A stretch of 64,000 nt of DNA from JAJKIV01 sp036741775 (GTDB taxonomy: Bacteria > Gemmatimonadota > Gemmatimonadetes > Gemmatimonadales > Gemmatimonadaceae): the NCBI GenBank assembly GCA_036741775.1, contig DAINRQ010000002.1, positions 90,007 to 154,006 on the forward strand. The letters are read 5' to 3'. The position numbers and the translations under genes are program-made. Within the stretch, counting starts at the first letter, position 1. The number at the start of each line of letters is the position of its first letter. The notes beneath the pieces were generated by a model that did not search any database, was not told where the DNA came from, and saw only the letters and a program-made list of their open reading frames with translations. This document shows positions 47,368-56,378 of this stretch, one piece after another.

Positions 47368-47729
47368 CTACGTGGCCCTCGTTAGGACGAGGAGCGCGGC
47401 AGCGGGGTCGGCGTCGAACGCGAGGACGTCCGCGGGACGCGCACGGAGGACCGCCTCCACCTCGTCCGTCGTACAATTTCCGAGGCGTACCCAGATCACT
47501 TTCGGCGGCGCGCCTCGCACGAAGCCGCGCTGGCGAAGGTCATCGTCCTTGGTGACGATCGCGAACCCGCCGTCGGCTGCGTGGCGTCAGACCGCCTCGT
47601 CGTCGGCGGCCTGCAGGCTGACCTGCCGCACGTGCTCCGACCCGGGATACAGCTCCGCCAGACGCCCGGACGAGGCGGGGTGAGAGGTTGTGGTCGAGGA
47701 GGACTTCGGAGGGCGGACTCGCGTGTCAT
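47368..47729 (-). pseudogene. DUF5615 (PIN-like) toxin pseudogene
   Basis: VLLDHNLSPRLVR, then one base out of frame RLAELYPGSEHVRQVSLQAA, then TGA where Trp is expected in ADDEAV*RHAADGG, then GFAIVTKDDDLRQRGFVRGA and PPKVIWVRLGNCTTDEVEAV. The usual DUF5615 motifs (LLDxNLSP, DDD) are present, but at least one frameshift and one nonsense codon interrupt the gene. The intact partner DUF433 gene ends two bases upstream. The 3' end contains CTAACG (47371-47376). Confidence 0.75.
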
Positions 47730-47731
47730 GT

Positions 47732-47959
47732 TCACGCGGCGGGGTCGGCGATCAGGCGGCGCTCGCGGTCGGCGGCGAAGGCCAGGGCGGCGCGGATGTC
47801 CGCGCGCTCGAGGTCCGGGAAGTCGGCGAGGATCTGGTCCTCGCTCATGCCGGCGGCCAGATAGTCGAGGCCGTCGTAGACGGTGATGCGGAGCCCGCGG
47901 ATGCAGGGCTTCCCGCTCCGCTTGCCGGGCTCGATCGTGATGCGCTCGCGGTAGTCCAT
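47732..47959 (-). CDS. DUF433 antitoxin-like protein
   Basis: 75 residues: MDYRERITIEPGKRSGKPCI, RGLRITVYDGLDYLAAGMSE, DQILADFPDLERADIRAALA. This is the DUF433/VapB45-like fold, typically the antitoxin gene upstream of a DUF5615 PIN-like toxin, as here. It is intact and keeps the two-base spacing to the toxin start. With the toxin dead the antitoxin has no evident client in this locus. Confidence 0.85.
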   Translation of the reverse strand: MDYRERITIEPGKRSGKPCIRGLRITVYDGLDYLAAGMSEDQILADFPDLERADIRAALAFAADRERRLIADPAA

Positions 47960-48028
47960 GCCTTGAGACTAGGCCACCGGGCCGAAGCAAGAACGGCGGC
48001 GGGTGCGCGACTTGGGAACGATATGGCT

Positions 48029-48127
48029 GGCTAACGCCTCAAGTTGAGCTGCGGGCGAATTCAATAGAATGCGGCGCCGCAGGCGACGCTACTGCGGATC
48101 GCCCGACAGCTCCAACGTACGTTAGGT
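48029..48127 (-). other. attC site
   Basis: Minus strand ACCTAAC (R'') to GTTAGCC (R', one mismatch), 99 bp. The L'' arm GTTGGAGCTGTCGGGCGA pairs perfectly with TCGCCCGCAGCTCAAC once the unpaired G and T in L'' are left out. Flanking and inner sequence (CGATCCGCAG, TTGAATTCGCCCGCAG) is close to the site at 6622-6710, so both derive from the same attC type. Confidence 0.85.
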
Positions 48128-48134
48128 GACAGGG

Positions 48135-48467
48135 TCAGGGAACTCGTCCCGCGCGGGCGCGCGCCGACGCGAGGGCCGCCTGCCAACCCCGCTCGACCTC
48201 GGCCTCGACGTTGGCGTCGCCGCGGGGGCGCATGTGGGCAACGCGCGTCGCCGTCTCCGGCCGCGCGACGACGAGCGCGGCCATGAGGTCGACGGGGAAG
48301 AACCAGACCGACGAGGCGTGAGGATCGTCGGCCGCCGCCGTGAAGGCGCCCGCCCAGAGAGCGAGCTGCTCGGAGGCCTCCGGCTCGTCGTAGCTCAGGC
48401 GCACGGCGGCCGTGATCTCCTCGACCGAGAACGGCGGTGCGTTCGGTAACTCGCGGTCAGTGGACAT
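48135..48467 (-). CDS. Small protein of unknown function, probable cassette gene
   Basis: 110 residues from the ATG at 48467: MSTDRELPNAPPFSVEEITA... ending ARARAGRVP* just seven bases before the attC at 48127. Ala-rich, weakly acidic, no signal peptide, no family known to me. Its location between two attC-type sites makes it a cassette gene. Confidence 0.65.
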   Translation of the reverse strand: MSTDRELPNAPPFSVEEITAAVRLSYDEPEASEQLALWAGAFTAAADDPHASSVWFFPVDLMAALVVARPETATRVAHMRPRGDANVEAEVERGWQAALASARARAGRVP

Positions 48468-48501
48468 GCGTGTAGTCCGGCGCTACGGGATGGCCGTTGT
48501 C

Positions 48502-48530
48502 ACCTAACGCCAATTAGACGCTCACGATAT
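48502..48530 (-). other. Half attC-like site (L'-R')
   Basis: Minus strand GAGCGTCTAATTGGCGTTAG ends in GTTAGGT, a consensus R', with TAATTGGCGTTAG similar to the 3' half of the other sites. The 5' arm is not recognised. It marks the left boundary of the cassette gene at 48135-48467 as read on the minus strand. Confidence 0.35.
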
Positions 48531-48748
48531 CCGACTTGGCCGTGCAAAGCACGGCGAACCCCGTGCTGCACCCACCCCAAGCCTCCGGCCCGATCCCGGT
48601 CTTCGTCCCAGCCCAGCCACATCCCTAGCCCGGTACGTCGCGCTGAGGCGAGGCCCCAGGTCAGCCACCCTCCCACACTGCTTTGACGTCCGCCCCCGCC
48701 CGAGATACGATAGCGGCGCATCCCCGCCCTCCCCTCCGAGGCCACCAC

Positions 48749-51700
48749 ATGCTGCGCATCCGCCGTCTCGTCGTCGCACTGATCCTCGCCCCGGCGGTAC
48801 TCCACGCCCAGGGGCGCCCCACGGCCGCCCCCGCAACAGCCGCCACCCGCCTCACGCCCGAGGTCTACAAGAACCTCGAGTGGCGCACCATCGGCCCCGA
48901 AGGCAACCGCTTCTCCGCCGCCGCCGGCGTCCCCGGCGATCACCTCACCTACTACGTCGGCGCCGCGTCTGGCGGCATCTGGAAGACCACCGACGGCGGC
49001 ACGAACTGGACGCAGCTCTTCGACGACCACCCCGTCCAATCCATCGGCTCCCTCGCCATCGCGCGCACCGACCCGAACATCGTCTGGGCTGGCACCGGTG
49101 AAGGCAAGATCCGCTCGCACATCTCCGTCGGACAGGGCGTCTACAAGTCCGTCGACGCCGGCAAGACGTGGACACTCATGGGGCTCGAGAAAACCGGACG
49201 CATCCCGCGCACCGTCATCCACCCCAGCGATCCCAACACCGTCCTTGTCTGCGCACTCGGCCACGCGTATGGACCACAACCCGAGCGCGGCGTCTTCCGC
49301 ACCACCGACGGCGGCACCACGTGGACGAAGGTCCTCTTCGTCGACGAGAACACCGGCTGCTCCGACATCGCCATGGACCCGAAGAACCCGCGCAACCTCT
49401 ACGCGGGGATGTGGCAGCTCGAGATCAAGACCTGGGGCCGCACGAGCGGCGGACCGGGGAGCGGACTGTTTCGTTCCCGCGACGGCGGCGCCACCTGGCA
49501 GCGCCTAACGGGACACGGACTCCCCACGAAACCCGTGGGCAAGGTCGCCGTCGCCATCGCTCCTTCGAACCCGGATCGGATCTTTACCCTCATCGAAACC
49601 GGCGACGGGATTCCGTGGAACGGCCAGCCCACCGAGAGCGGCCAGCTCTGGCGCTCCGAGGACGGCGGCGAGAACTGGCAGCTCATCTCGCGCGACCGCA
49701 ACGCCATGGGACGCGCGCACTACTACTCGCGCATGGCCGTCGCCCCCGATGACCCGGACGAGACCTACTTCCTCACGGCTTCGTTCTCCAAATCCATCGA
49801 CGGCGGCACCACCATCCAGACGCAGAGCGGCAGTCGCGCACCTGGCGGCGACCACCACGACATCTGGATCGACCCCACGAACGGCCATCGCCAGATCGTC
49901 GCGCACGACCAGGGGCTGTCGATCACGCAGAACCGTGGAGCAACGTGGTACCGCCAGCGCCTCCTCAACGCGCAGATGTACCACGTGACCGTGGACAACG
50001 CGATCCCGTACAACGTGTTAGGCAACAAGCAGGACGAACCCTCCTACCGCGGCCCGTCCAACTCCCGCGTGTTCGGCGGGCGCGGGGCAGGCATCTCGCG
50101 CGGCATGTGGCATTCGGTCGGCGGCGGCGAGAGCGGGTGGGCCACGCCCGACCCGAAGGACCCGAACATCGTCTGGTCCACCGCGTCGGGCTCCGGCATG
50201 GTCGGCGGCATCGTCGTCAGGTTCGAGGAGGACCGCCGCCAGTTCCGCAACGTCGAGGTCTGGCCGCAACAGTCCAACGGGCCCGCGGAAGGCGTGAAGT
50301 ATCGCTTCGTCTGGGACTCGCCGTTCCACATCTCCCCACACGACAACAACACGATCTACGTCGGCAGCCAGCACGTCCATCGCACGACGAATGGCGGGCA
50401 GTCGTGGGAAGTCATCTCCCCCGACCTCACGCTCAACGACCGCTCGCGCATGAAAAGCTCCGGCGGCCTGACGCCCGACAACATCGGCGTCGAGTACGCG
50501 GGCGTCGTGTACGGGATCGCCGAGTCGCCGATCGAGAAGGGCTTGATCTGGGTGGGCACGAACGACGGGCTCGTCCAGGTCACGCGCGACAACGGGAAGA
50601 CGTGGACCAACGTCACGAAAAACATCCCCAACCTTCCACCATGGGGCTCGGCACGCAGCATCGCACCGTCGCGTCATGACGCGGGGACCGCGTACCTGAC
50701 GGTCGATTTCCACCAGGTGGACAACCGCGACCCGTTCGTCTACAAGACCACGGACTACGGTCGCACGTGGAAGAGCATCACGAACGGCATCCCGAAGAGC
50801 ATGCTGAGCTACGCGAAGGTCATCCACGAGGACCCGAAGCGGCGCGGCATGCTGTACGTCGGCACCGAGAACGCAATCTACGTCTCGTTCAACGACGGCG
50901 AGCTCTGGCAGCCGTTGCAGATGAACCTCCCGCACGCTCCGGTCTCGGGAATCGTCGTGCAGGAGCACTTCGACGACCTCGTGATCTCGACGTACGGGCG
51001 CGGGTTCTGGATCCTCGACGATATCGGGCCACTCCGCCAGCTCACGAGCGACGTCCTGACGAAGGACGCGCACCTGTTCACGCTGCGCCCCGCCTATCGG
51101 TTCCGTCCGATCACCGCGCCGTCCACCACGTACGACGACCCGACGACGGGTCGAAACCCCGAATACGGCGCCTCGATCAACTACTACCTCAAAGCGCCCG
51201 CATCCTCGGCGCCGAGGGTGGAGATTCTCGACGGTACCGGCACCGTGGTGCGCGCGCTCAACGGCACGAACTCGGCGGGCGTGAATCGCATTCACTGGGA
51301 TCTGCGGTACGAGCCGTCGACGCAGGTACGACTCCAGACCTCACCGATGTACGCGCCACACATCGTCCCGGGACCTAACGGGCGCACCGCGCCGGGAACG
51401 AGCACGCTGGCCATTCTCGCACCGCCGGGGAACTACACGGTGAAGCTCACCGTCGGTGGTGTGGAGCAGACGCAGCCGCTCGTCGTGCGCAAGGATCCCA
51501 ATTCGGGTGGGACCGAGGCCGACATCACTGCACAGACCCGTACGCTCGTCGCGATCAAGAATGACCTCGACCAGGCGGCCGACGCGGTTCACCGCATCGA
51601 GGCCGTGCGCGTGCAGCTCGACGCGATGAACCGCGTGGTGGATGATGCGGCCGTGAAACGCGCGGCCGATTCGCTCCAGCGGAAGCTCATCGACGCCGAG

Positions 51701-51988
51701 ATGAACCTGGTGGAGCTGCGCCTCACCGGCGCCGGCCAGGACGGCGTGCGCTTTGGCTCGAAGCTCATCGGAAAGCTTGGCTACCTCGCCAATGGTATCG
51801 CCAGCAGTGACTTCCGGCCAACGGACCAGCATCTCGAAGTGCAGCAGTTGTTGAACGGTCAGCTGCGCGAGCACCTCACGGTGATCGACGGGCTCCTGGC
51901 GAAGGAGCTGGTCGCGTTCAACGAGCTCCTGCGGCAGCGCAACGTGCCCAACGTCGTCGTGAAAACGAGGGCAACGATCAGCGAGTAG
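48749..51988 (+). CDS. VPS10/sortilin-like BNR-repeat protein, exported
   Basis: 1079 residues; ATG at 48749 starts MLRIRRLVVALILAPAVLHAQ, a signal peptide. Asp-box/BNR repeats occur about nine times: TTDGGTNWTQL, SVDAGKTWTLMG, TTDGGTTWTKV, SRDGGATWQRL, SEDGGENWQLI, TTNGGQSWEVIS and others. They form a ten-bladed propeller of the VPS10/sortilin type. The C-terminal part (STLAILAPPGNYTVKLTVGG, then helical ADAVHRIEAVRVQLDAMN) resembles the tails of Gemmatimonadota and Bacteroidota glycosyl-hydrolase-annotated relatives, for which enzymatic activity is not proven. No partner gene. Confidence 0.92.
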   Translation: MLRIRRLVVALILAPAVLHAQGRPTAAPATAATRLTPEVYKNLEWRTIGPEGNRFSAAAGVPGDHLTYYVGAASGGIWKTTDGGTNWTQLFDDHPVQSIGSLAIARTDPNIVWAGTGEGKIRSHISVGQGVYKSVDAGKTWTLMGLEKTGRIPRTVIHPSDPNTVLVCALGHAYGPQPERGVFRTTDGGTTWTKVLFVDENTGCSDIAMDPKNPRNLYAGMWQLEIKTWGRTSGGPGSGLFRSRDGGATWQRLTGHGLPTKPVGKVAVAIAPSNPDRIFTLIETGDGIPWNGQPTESGQLWRSEDGGENWQLISRDRNAMGRAHYYSRMAVAPDDPDETYFLTASFSKSIDGGTTIQTQSGSRAPGGDHHDIWIDPTNGHRQIVAHDQGLSITQNRGATWYRQRLLNAQMYHVTVDNAIPYNVLGNKQDEPSYRGPSNSRVFGGRGAGISRGMWHSVGGGESGWATPDPKDPNIVWSTASGSGMVGGIVVRFEEDRRQFRNVEVWPQQSNGPAEGVKYRFVWDSPFHISPHDNNTIYVGSQHVHRTTNGGQSWEVISPDLTLNDRSRMKSSGGLTPDNIGVEYAGVVYGIAESPIEKGLIWVGTNDGLVQVTRDNGKTWTNVTKNIPNLPPWGSARSIAPSRHDAGTAYLTVDFHQVDNRDPFVYKTTDYGRTWKSITNGIPKSMLSYAKVIHEDPKRRGMLYVGTENAIYVSFNDGELWQPLQMNLPHAPVSGIVVQEHFDDLVISTYGRGFWILDDIGPLRQLTSDVLTKDAHLFTLRPAYRFRPITAPSTTYDDPTTGRNPEYGASINYYLKAPASSAPRVEILDGTGTVVRALNGTNSAGVNRIHWDLRYEPSTQVRLQTSPMYAPHIVPGPNGRTAPGTSTLAILAPPGNYTVKLTVGGVEQTQPLVVRKDPNSGGTEADITAQTRTLVAIKNDLDQAADAVHRIEAVRVQLDAMNRVVDDAAVKRAADSLQRKLIDAEMNLVELRLTGAGQDGVRFGSKLIGKLGYLANGIASSDFRPTDQHLEVQQLLNGQLREHLTVIDGLLAKELVAFNELLRQRNVPNVVVKTRATISE

Positions 51989-52006
51989 CCCCGCGATCGG
52001 GGACGC

Positions 52007-54658
52007 TCACGGGTAATTCATGCGGCGCAGGATGCGCTCGAAACGTGGCTCGCCGTGAAGCGGGACGAGCCACGGCGCGACCTTGGTGCCCATCATCATC
52101 GGCGCGCGCGCCTCGAGGCCGTGCTCCAGCGCGTCGATCGCCTGGTCGTGCTCGCCGAGGAGCGCGTAATACATGGCGATCACTGGCCACTGTGGACGTC
52201 GAGCGCTTTTCCAATCCTCGAGGACCGCGAGCGCGGCGCCACGAGCGTTCGGGCTTCCGACCCCGCGCGCGAGCGTCACAAGGTCCTCGGGCTTCCCCGT
52301 CCCCGTCAACTCGGCGAAACGCCTGCCTGCCGTCGCGGATTCCTCCGCTCGGCCCACGAGCAGATACGCTCGGTGCAGCAGCAACAGCGGGATCCAGAAG
52401 CTCGGATCCATGCGGCTCGTCTGCTCGAGTTGTGCGATCGCTTCGTGTACCTGTCCACCGAGTAGGAGGACGAGCCCCAGGTTGACGTTCGCGACGGGCG
52501 ACAAGGGGTCGAGCATCACTGCCCGTCGCAGCTCGGCCTCGGCTTCGCGTGCTCGGCCCATCTGCACCAGGTGCTCACCGTACCACTGGCGAGCCGTGGC
52601 GTTGGACGGATCCAGCTCCGTCGCGCGACGAAGCGCCTGCTCGGCGTCGGTCCACCGCCACTCCCAGTTATACGCGTAGCCTAACGCCGCGTACGCCTCG
52701 GCCTCGGCCGGATCGAGCGCGATCGCCTTCGCCGCTGCCTCTTCCGCTTTCCGCAGCGGGGGTATAACCGGCAGTCCCGCGTCCGAGAGCGGGAGGACGG
52801 CGTACGCCAGTGCCAGCCCTGCATACGCGCGCGCGTACGTGGAATCGGCGCGCGTGGCGTCCTCGAAATACTGGATGGCCCGCCGGAGGTCGTCTCCCGA
52901 ACGACGATTCCAGTGAAAGCGGCCCTGGAGGTAGAGGTCGTGGGCCCGCGCGTCAGGGGCGCGCGGGGCGGTGACAAGATTGCCCTTGTCGCCGAGCCGC
53001 ACCTTCAATGCCTCGGCGACGGTGTGGGCGATCTCGCTCTGCACGGCGAAGATATCGTCGAGCTTACGGTCGAACGTTCGCGACCAGAGGTGCCTATCCG
53101 AGCGCGCGTCGATCAGCTGGGCGGTAATGCGAACGATGTCACCGTCTTTCCGAACGCTGCCCTCGAGCACGGACGCCACTCCGAGCTGCCGCGCGATGTC
53201 ACGCATCGGCAGGTTGCTCCGCTTGAACGAGAACGACGACGTACGCGCCGGGACGCGCAGCTCGGGAAGCTGCGCTAAAGCATTGAGAATCTCCTCGGTA
53301 ATGCCGTCGCTGAAGTACGTCTGGTCCCCTTGCGGACTCATGTCGACGAACGGGAGCACGGCGACCGACCGTGGGTCCACGGCCTGGTCGATACCGGCCT
53401 GCCGCGCCGGCACCGCCGTCATACCGCCTAACGAGGACGCCACGGCACCGCGCCACTCCGGCACCAGGGCGAGCGTGCCGCCGAGCGCAACCGTGCCGAG
53501 CACCCCCGCGACCACGATCGGCCGGGTCCACCGCCTGGCCGACGTCGCACTGGGAGAGGGTACGCGCGCGGACGGATCTGTGGCGGTGGCCTCGAGCGCG
53601 GCGGCCACGTCGGCGCTGCTCTGGAAGCGTTCCTCGCGACGCTTACGAAGCAATCGTTCGACGAGCGCGTCCAACGCCTGGGGCACGTTGGCGCGCACGC
53701 GCGACGGAGCGATCGGCTCATCGTGGAGTATCGAGTACACCGCGGAAAGGTCGTTGCCACTGAACGGGCGCCGTCCAGTGAGCATCTCGTACATCACGAC
53801 CCCGAACGACCACAGGTCGCTCCGATGATCGACTGGCGTTCCCTCGACCTGCTCGGGGCTCATGTAGGCCACCGTGCCCGGCCTGAGGCCCGAACCGGTC
53901 ACCGCGACATCCGCCACTTTCGCCAGACCGAAGTCCAGGATTTTCACCGTCCCGTCCCCGGCGAGCATGATGTTGCCCGGCTTGAGGTCGCGATGCACGA
54001 TCCCCGCGTCGTGTGCGGCGCCGAGGCCGGCGAGAATCTGCCGCGAGATGTGCGTGACGTCTGCGATGTCTATCGGTGAGCGGGCGATCCGCGCCTTCAG
54101 CGTCTCGCCCTCGTAGCACGCCATGGCCAGAAACAGGTCTCCGCGCTCGGTCTCGCCCACACCGTAGACCGTGCACACGTTCGGATGGTCCAGCGTCGAG
54201 GCGGCTCGTGCCTCCCGGAGAAAGCGCTGCTTGGCGTCGGGATCGAGCGAGTACTGCGGCAGCAGGAACTTCAGCGCGACGCGGCGCTCGAGCCGTGTAT
54301 CCTCCGCGCGATAGACGATGCCCATTCCGCCCGCGCCCAACACGTCGAGCACCTTGTAATCGGCCACCATGTGACCGGCATAGCCGAACGGGTCGGACGC
54401 GGACGATGTAACGCTCGTGCGGCCTGCGTCGCTCGCGTCCTCGCGACCGTCGATCGCACGCGACAGTTGTGGCATGAGGTCGAATCGGTGGAGCAGCGAG
54501 TCGGCCCGTGCGTCCGCATCCAGCAACGCCTGAACGCGTGCCGCGAGATCGGGATCGCGCTCACTCAGAGCCGCGAGCCGTTCCAGTCGTTCAGGCGGCG
54601 GGAGCTCACTCAGTGACGCGAACGCATCCTTCAGGAGTCGCCAGCGCTCGCCATCCAT
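52007..54658 (-). CDS. Ser/Thr protein kinase with TolB-like and TPR region
   Basis: 883 residues from ATG 54658 (MDGERWRLLKDAFASLSELP, the family opening). The GTG at 54691, with GGAG upstream, is an alternative. The kinase is complete: GAGGMGIVYRAED, VALKFLL, HRDLKPGNIML, LDFGLAKVAD, GTVAYMSPEQ. A single TM segment follows (PIVVAGVLGTVALGGTLALV), then SVAVLPFVDMSPQGDQTYFS and a TPR array. It lies directly after the ECF sigma gene, with start and stop overlapping by 17 bases if the GTG is used, so the two likely act together: the kinase may signal to or regulate the sigma factor. Confidence 0.93.
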   Translation of the reverse strand: MDGERWRLLKDAFASLSELPPPERLERLAALSERDPDLAARVQALLDADARADSLLHRFDLMPQLSRAIDGREDASDAGRTSVTSSASDPFGYAGHMVADYKVLDVLGAGGMGIVYRAEDTRLERRVALKFLLPQYSLDPDAKQRFLREARAASTLDHPNVCTVYGVGETERGDLFLAMACYEGETLKARIARSPIDIADVTHISRQILAGLGAAHDAGIVHRDLKPGNIMLAGDGTVKILDFGLAKVADVAVTGSGLRPGTVAYMSPEQVEGTPVDHRSDLWSFGVVMYEMLTGRRPFSGNDLSAVYSILHDEPIAPSRVRANVPQALDALVERLLRKRREERFQSSADVAAALEATATDPSARVPSPSATSARRWTRPIVVAGVLGTVALGGTLALVPEWRGAVASSLGGMTAVPARQAGIDQAVDPRSVAVLPFVDMSPQGDQTYFSDGITEEILNALAQLPELRVPARTSSFSFKRSNLPMRDIARQLGVASVLEGSVRKDGDIVRITAQLIDARSDRHLWSRTFDRKLDDIFAVQSEIAHTVAEALKVRLGDKGNLVTAPRAPDARAHDLYLQGRFHWNRRSGDDLRRAIQYFEDATRADSTYARAYAGLALAYAVLPLSDAGLPVIPPLRKAEEAAAKAIALDPAEAEAYAALGYAYNWEWRWTDAEQALRRATELDPSNATARQWYGEHLVQMGRAREAEAELRRAVMLDPLSPVANVNLGLVLLLGGQVHEAIAQLEQTSRMDPSFWIPLLLLHRAYLLVGRAEESATAGRRFAELTGTGKPEDLVTLARGVGSPNARGAALAVLEDWKSARRPQWPVIAMYYALLGEHDQAIDALEHGLEARAPMMMGTKVAPWLVPLHGEPRFERILRRMNYP

Positions 54659-54674
54659 GCGCCTGGACCCCGAA

Positions 54675-55250
54675 TCAACAGGCGAGCTCACTGCTCAGCT
54701 CCGCGGCCAACCACGCGCGCGCGAACCGCAGTTCCCGCTTGACGGTCGCAAGCGAGACGCCCACGACTTCGGCGGTTTCTTCGAGTGAGAGGCCGCCGAA
54801 GAACCGCTGCTCGAGGATCTCGCTCTGACGCGGGTCGATCTGCTCGAGCCGCTGGAGTGCCTCATCGAGCTCGCTGAGCGCGTCTGCTTGTGGGTCGGAG
54901 ATCGCGAGCGCTTCGCCCAGCTCCATAGCCGCAATGCCGCCTCCGCGTCGGGCTGCACGGCGCGCACGCGCGTGGTCGATCAACAGGCGCCGCATCACAC
55001 GAGACGCCATGGCGAGAAAGTGGGCGCGGTCGCGGAAGCGCGCGCGACGCAGGTCCACGAGCTTGAGGTAAGCCTCGTGGACGAGTCCAGTGGTATTGAG
55101 TGATGGGCTCGCATCCTCGTGCCGGACGCGCTGATGCGCCACGCGCCGGAGGTGCTCGTACACCAGCGGAACGAGCTGGTCCAAGGCGTCGCGGTCCCCG
55201 TCGCTCCACCGCTGGAGAAGCTGGGTGACATCGGAGGGGGTCAGTGACAT
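54675..55250 (-). CDS. ECF-type sigma factor (TIGR02999-like)
   Basis: 191 residues; ATG at 55248-55250. Region 2 (LLQRWSDGDRDALDQLVPLV, YEHLRRVAHQRVRHEDA, LNTTGLVHEAYLKLVDL) and region 4 (ILEQRFFGGLSLEETAEVVG, VSLATVKRELRFARAWL) are both complete. LHEAYLKL in place of the usual QEVFLR is typical of the TIGR02999 ECF class that travels with Ser/Thr kinases. No anti-sigma gene adjoins; the kinase takes its place. Confidence 0.95.
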   Translation of the reverse strand: MSLTPSDVTQLLQRWSDGDRDALDQLVPLVYEHLRRVAHQRVRHEDASPSLNTTGLVHEAYLKLVDLRRARFRDRAHFLAMASRVMRRLLIDHARARRAARRGGGIAAMELGEALAISDPQADALSELDEALQRLEQIDPRQSEILEQRFFGGLSLEETAEVVGVSLATVKRELRFARAWLAAELSSELAC

Positions 55251-55474
55251 TGACGGCGTACGCGTTGGGCGGGGGCTGACCCGTATCGATCCTTGCCGGG
55301 CCAGTATGGGGATCGGTCGCAACGGGCGCCAGCACTCGAACCCGGAGGACGCTCGGCCCCGTCGATCGCGCCGAGCGCCCCATGTGAGCCGTTTTCCGAC
55401 CTCTTTGCGCCGAAGGGTACGGGGACTCAGTCGGAGCATTACCCCGCGATCTATCCAACCCTTTGGAGGGCAGA

Positions 55475-56119
55475 ATGTTACGCTTGCACAACCAGGATTC
55501 GGATCGTACTCGTCAGGCGGCTCGAACCGGCCACGCCGCCGTCGTTCGACTCGCCCCCGCGAGTGTGTGGCGCGGTGTCATTGGGCTGGTACTCCCGCTC
55601 GCGGCCCTGGCGGGTGGGTGCCGTGATGGCGCTCCAGCGGCCGCCACGGAACCCGCGGCAATACGGGTGCCTGATGCCGCCTCGGCCGCGATCGGGGCGT
55701 CGGGACAGCGGAGCGCAGCCATCGAGGATCTCGTCGCCATCGCGACTGCGGCGTGGTCCGCCAAGGACGCCGCCCTCTACGCCTCGATCTACGCCGAAGA
55801 CGCCGAAGTTGTAAATCCGATTGGCGGCATCCTCGCGGGGCGCGAGGCAGTCCGTCTGGGTCACGTCTTCCTCTTCAACGGTCCGTTCGCGGGCAGCACG
55901 CAGACTATCGCCATACGGCGGATTCAGTACCTCACGGGGACCATCGCGATCGTCCATCAGGACGTCGCACTGACGGGCTACGCTTTCCTCCCGCCTAACG
56001 GGTTGCAGGCGACCGAGCCCGGTGTGGTCCGAACGCGCGTGGCATGGGTGGTCATGAAGCGGGGTGGTACGTGGGAGATCGTCGCGCAGCAGATGACCTT
56101 GATCCCACCAGCGACCTGA
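55475..56119 (+). CDS. SnoaL-like lipoprotein
   Basis: 214 residues; ATG at 55475 with GGAGG five bases upstream. The lipobox is LAALAGGC. The mature part shows a SgcJ/SnoaL-type NTF2 fold: IATAAWSAKDAALYASIYAE, DAEVVNPIGGILAGREAV, TRVAWVVMKRGGTWEIVAQQ. A ligand-binding role is assumed, no substrate can be named. It is divergent from the sigma-kinase pair. Confidence 0.82.
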   Translation: MLRLHNQDSDRTRQAARTGHAAVVRLAPASVWRGVIGLVLPLAALAGGCRDGAPAAATEPAAIRVPDAASAAIGASGQRSAAIEDLVAIATAAWSAKDAALYASIYAEDAEVVNPIGGILAGREAVRLGHVFLFNGPFAGSTQTIAIRRIQYLTGTIAIVHQDVALTGYAFLPPNGLQATEPGVVRTRVAWVVMKRGGTWEIVAQQMTLIPPAT

Positions 56120-56125
56120 GCGCTC

Positions 56126-56193
56126 CGTCATCCGGGCGCAGCGATGGGACCCTCGGTCTCGGGCCGAGGATCCCTCGCCGCGCCCGGATGACG
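56126..56193. repeat. 68-nt near-perfect palindrome (REP-like)
   Basis: CGTCATCCGGGCGC at the left end is complementary to GCGCCCGGATGACG at the right end, and the inner parts GGGA/TCCC and CCTCGG/CCGAGG continue the stem with one-base mismatches and a short loop. This CGTCATCC...GGATGACG class of hairpin recurs between genes in several soil phyla. It lies seven bases after the SnoaL-like gene and could end its transcript. Confidence 0.8.
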
Positions 56194-56378
56194 CTCTGCC
56201 GGGACGCCTGGGAGGGCGCGCCGAGCTCGCGATGGGCTTCTCGCGGTTGCCGAGCCCCGGGAGCTCGTTGGGGTGGTGCGGTGGGATACCCGCTGACTGG
56301 CGCACGACGGCCGGGGCATTGCATCTGTATCGCGACTCCCCGCAGCTCACCTCGGTACTTCCGACAACACCCACGCTC

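Noticed and set aside
47368..47959. TGA read as Trp as a genome-wide recoding
   Set aside because: Several intact genes in the window use TGA as their stop (for example 45703, 26788 and 47732), and only pseudogenes have TGA at Trp positions.
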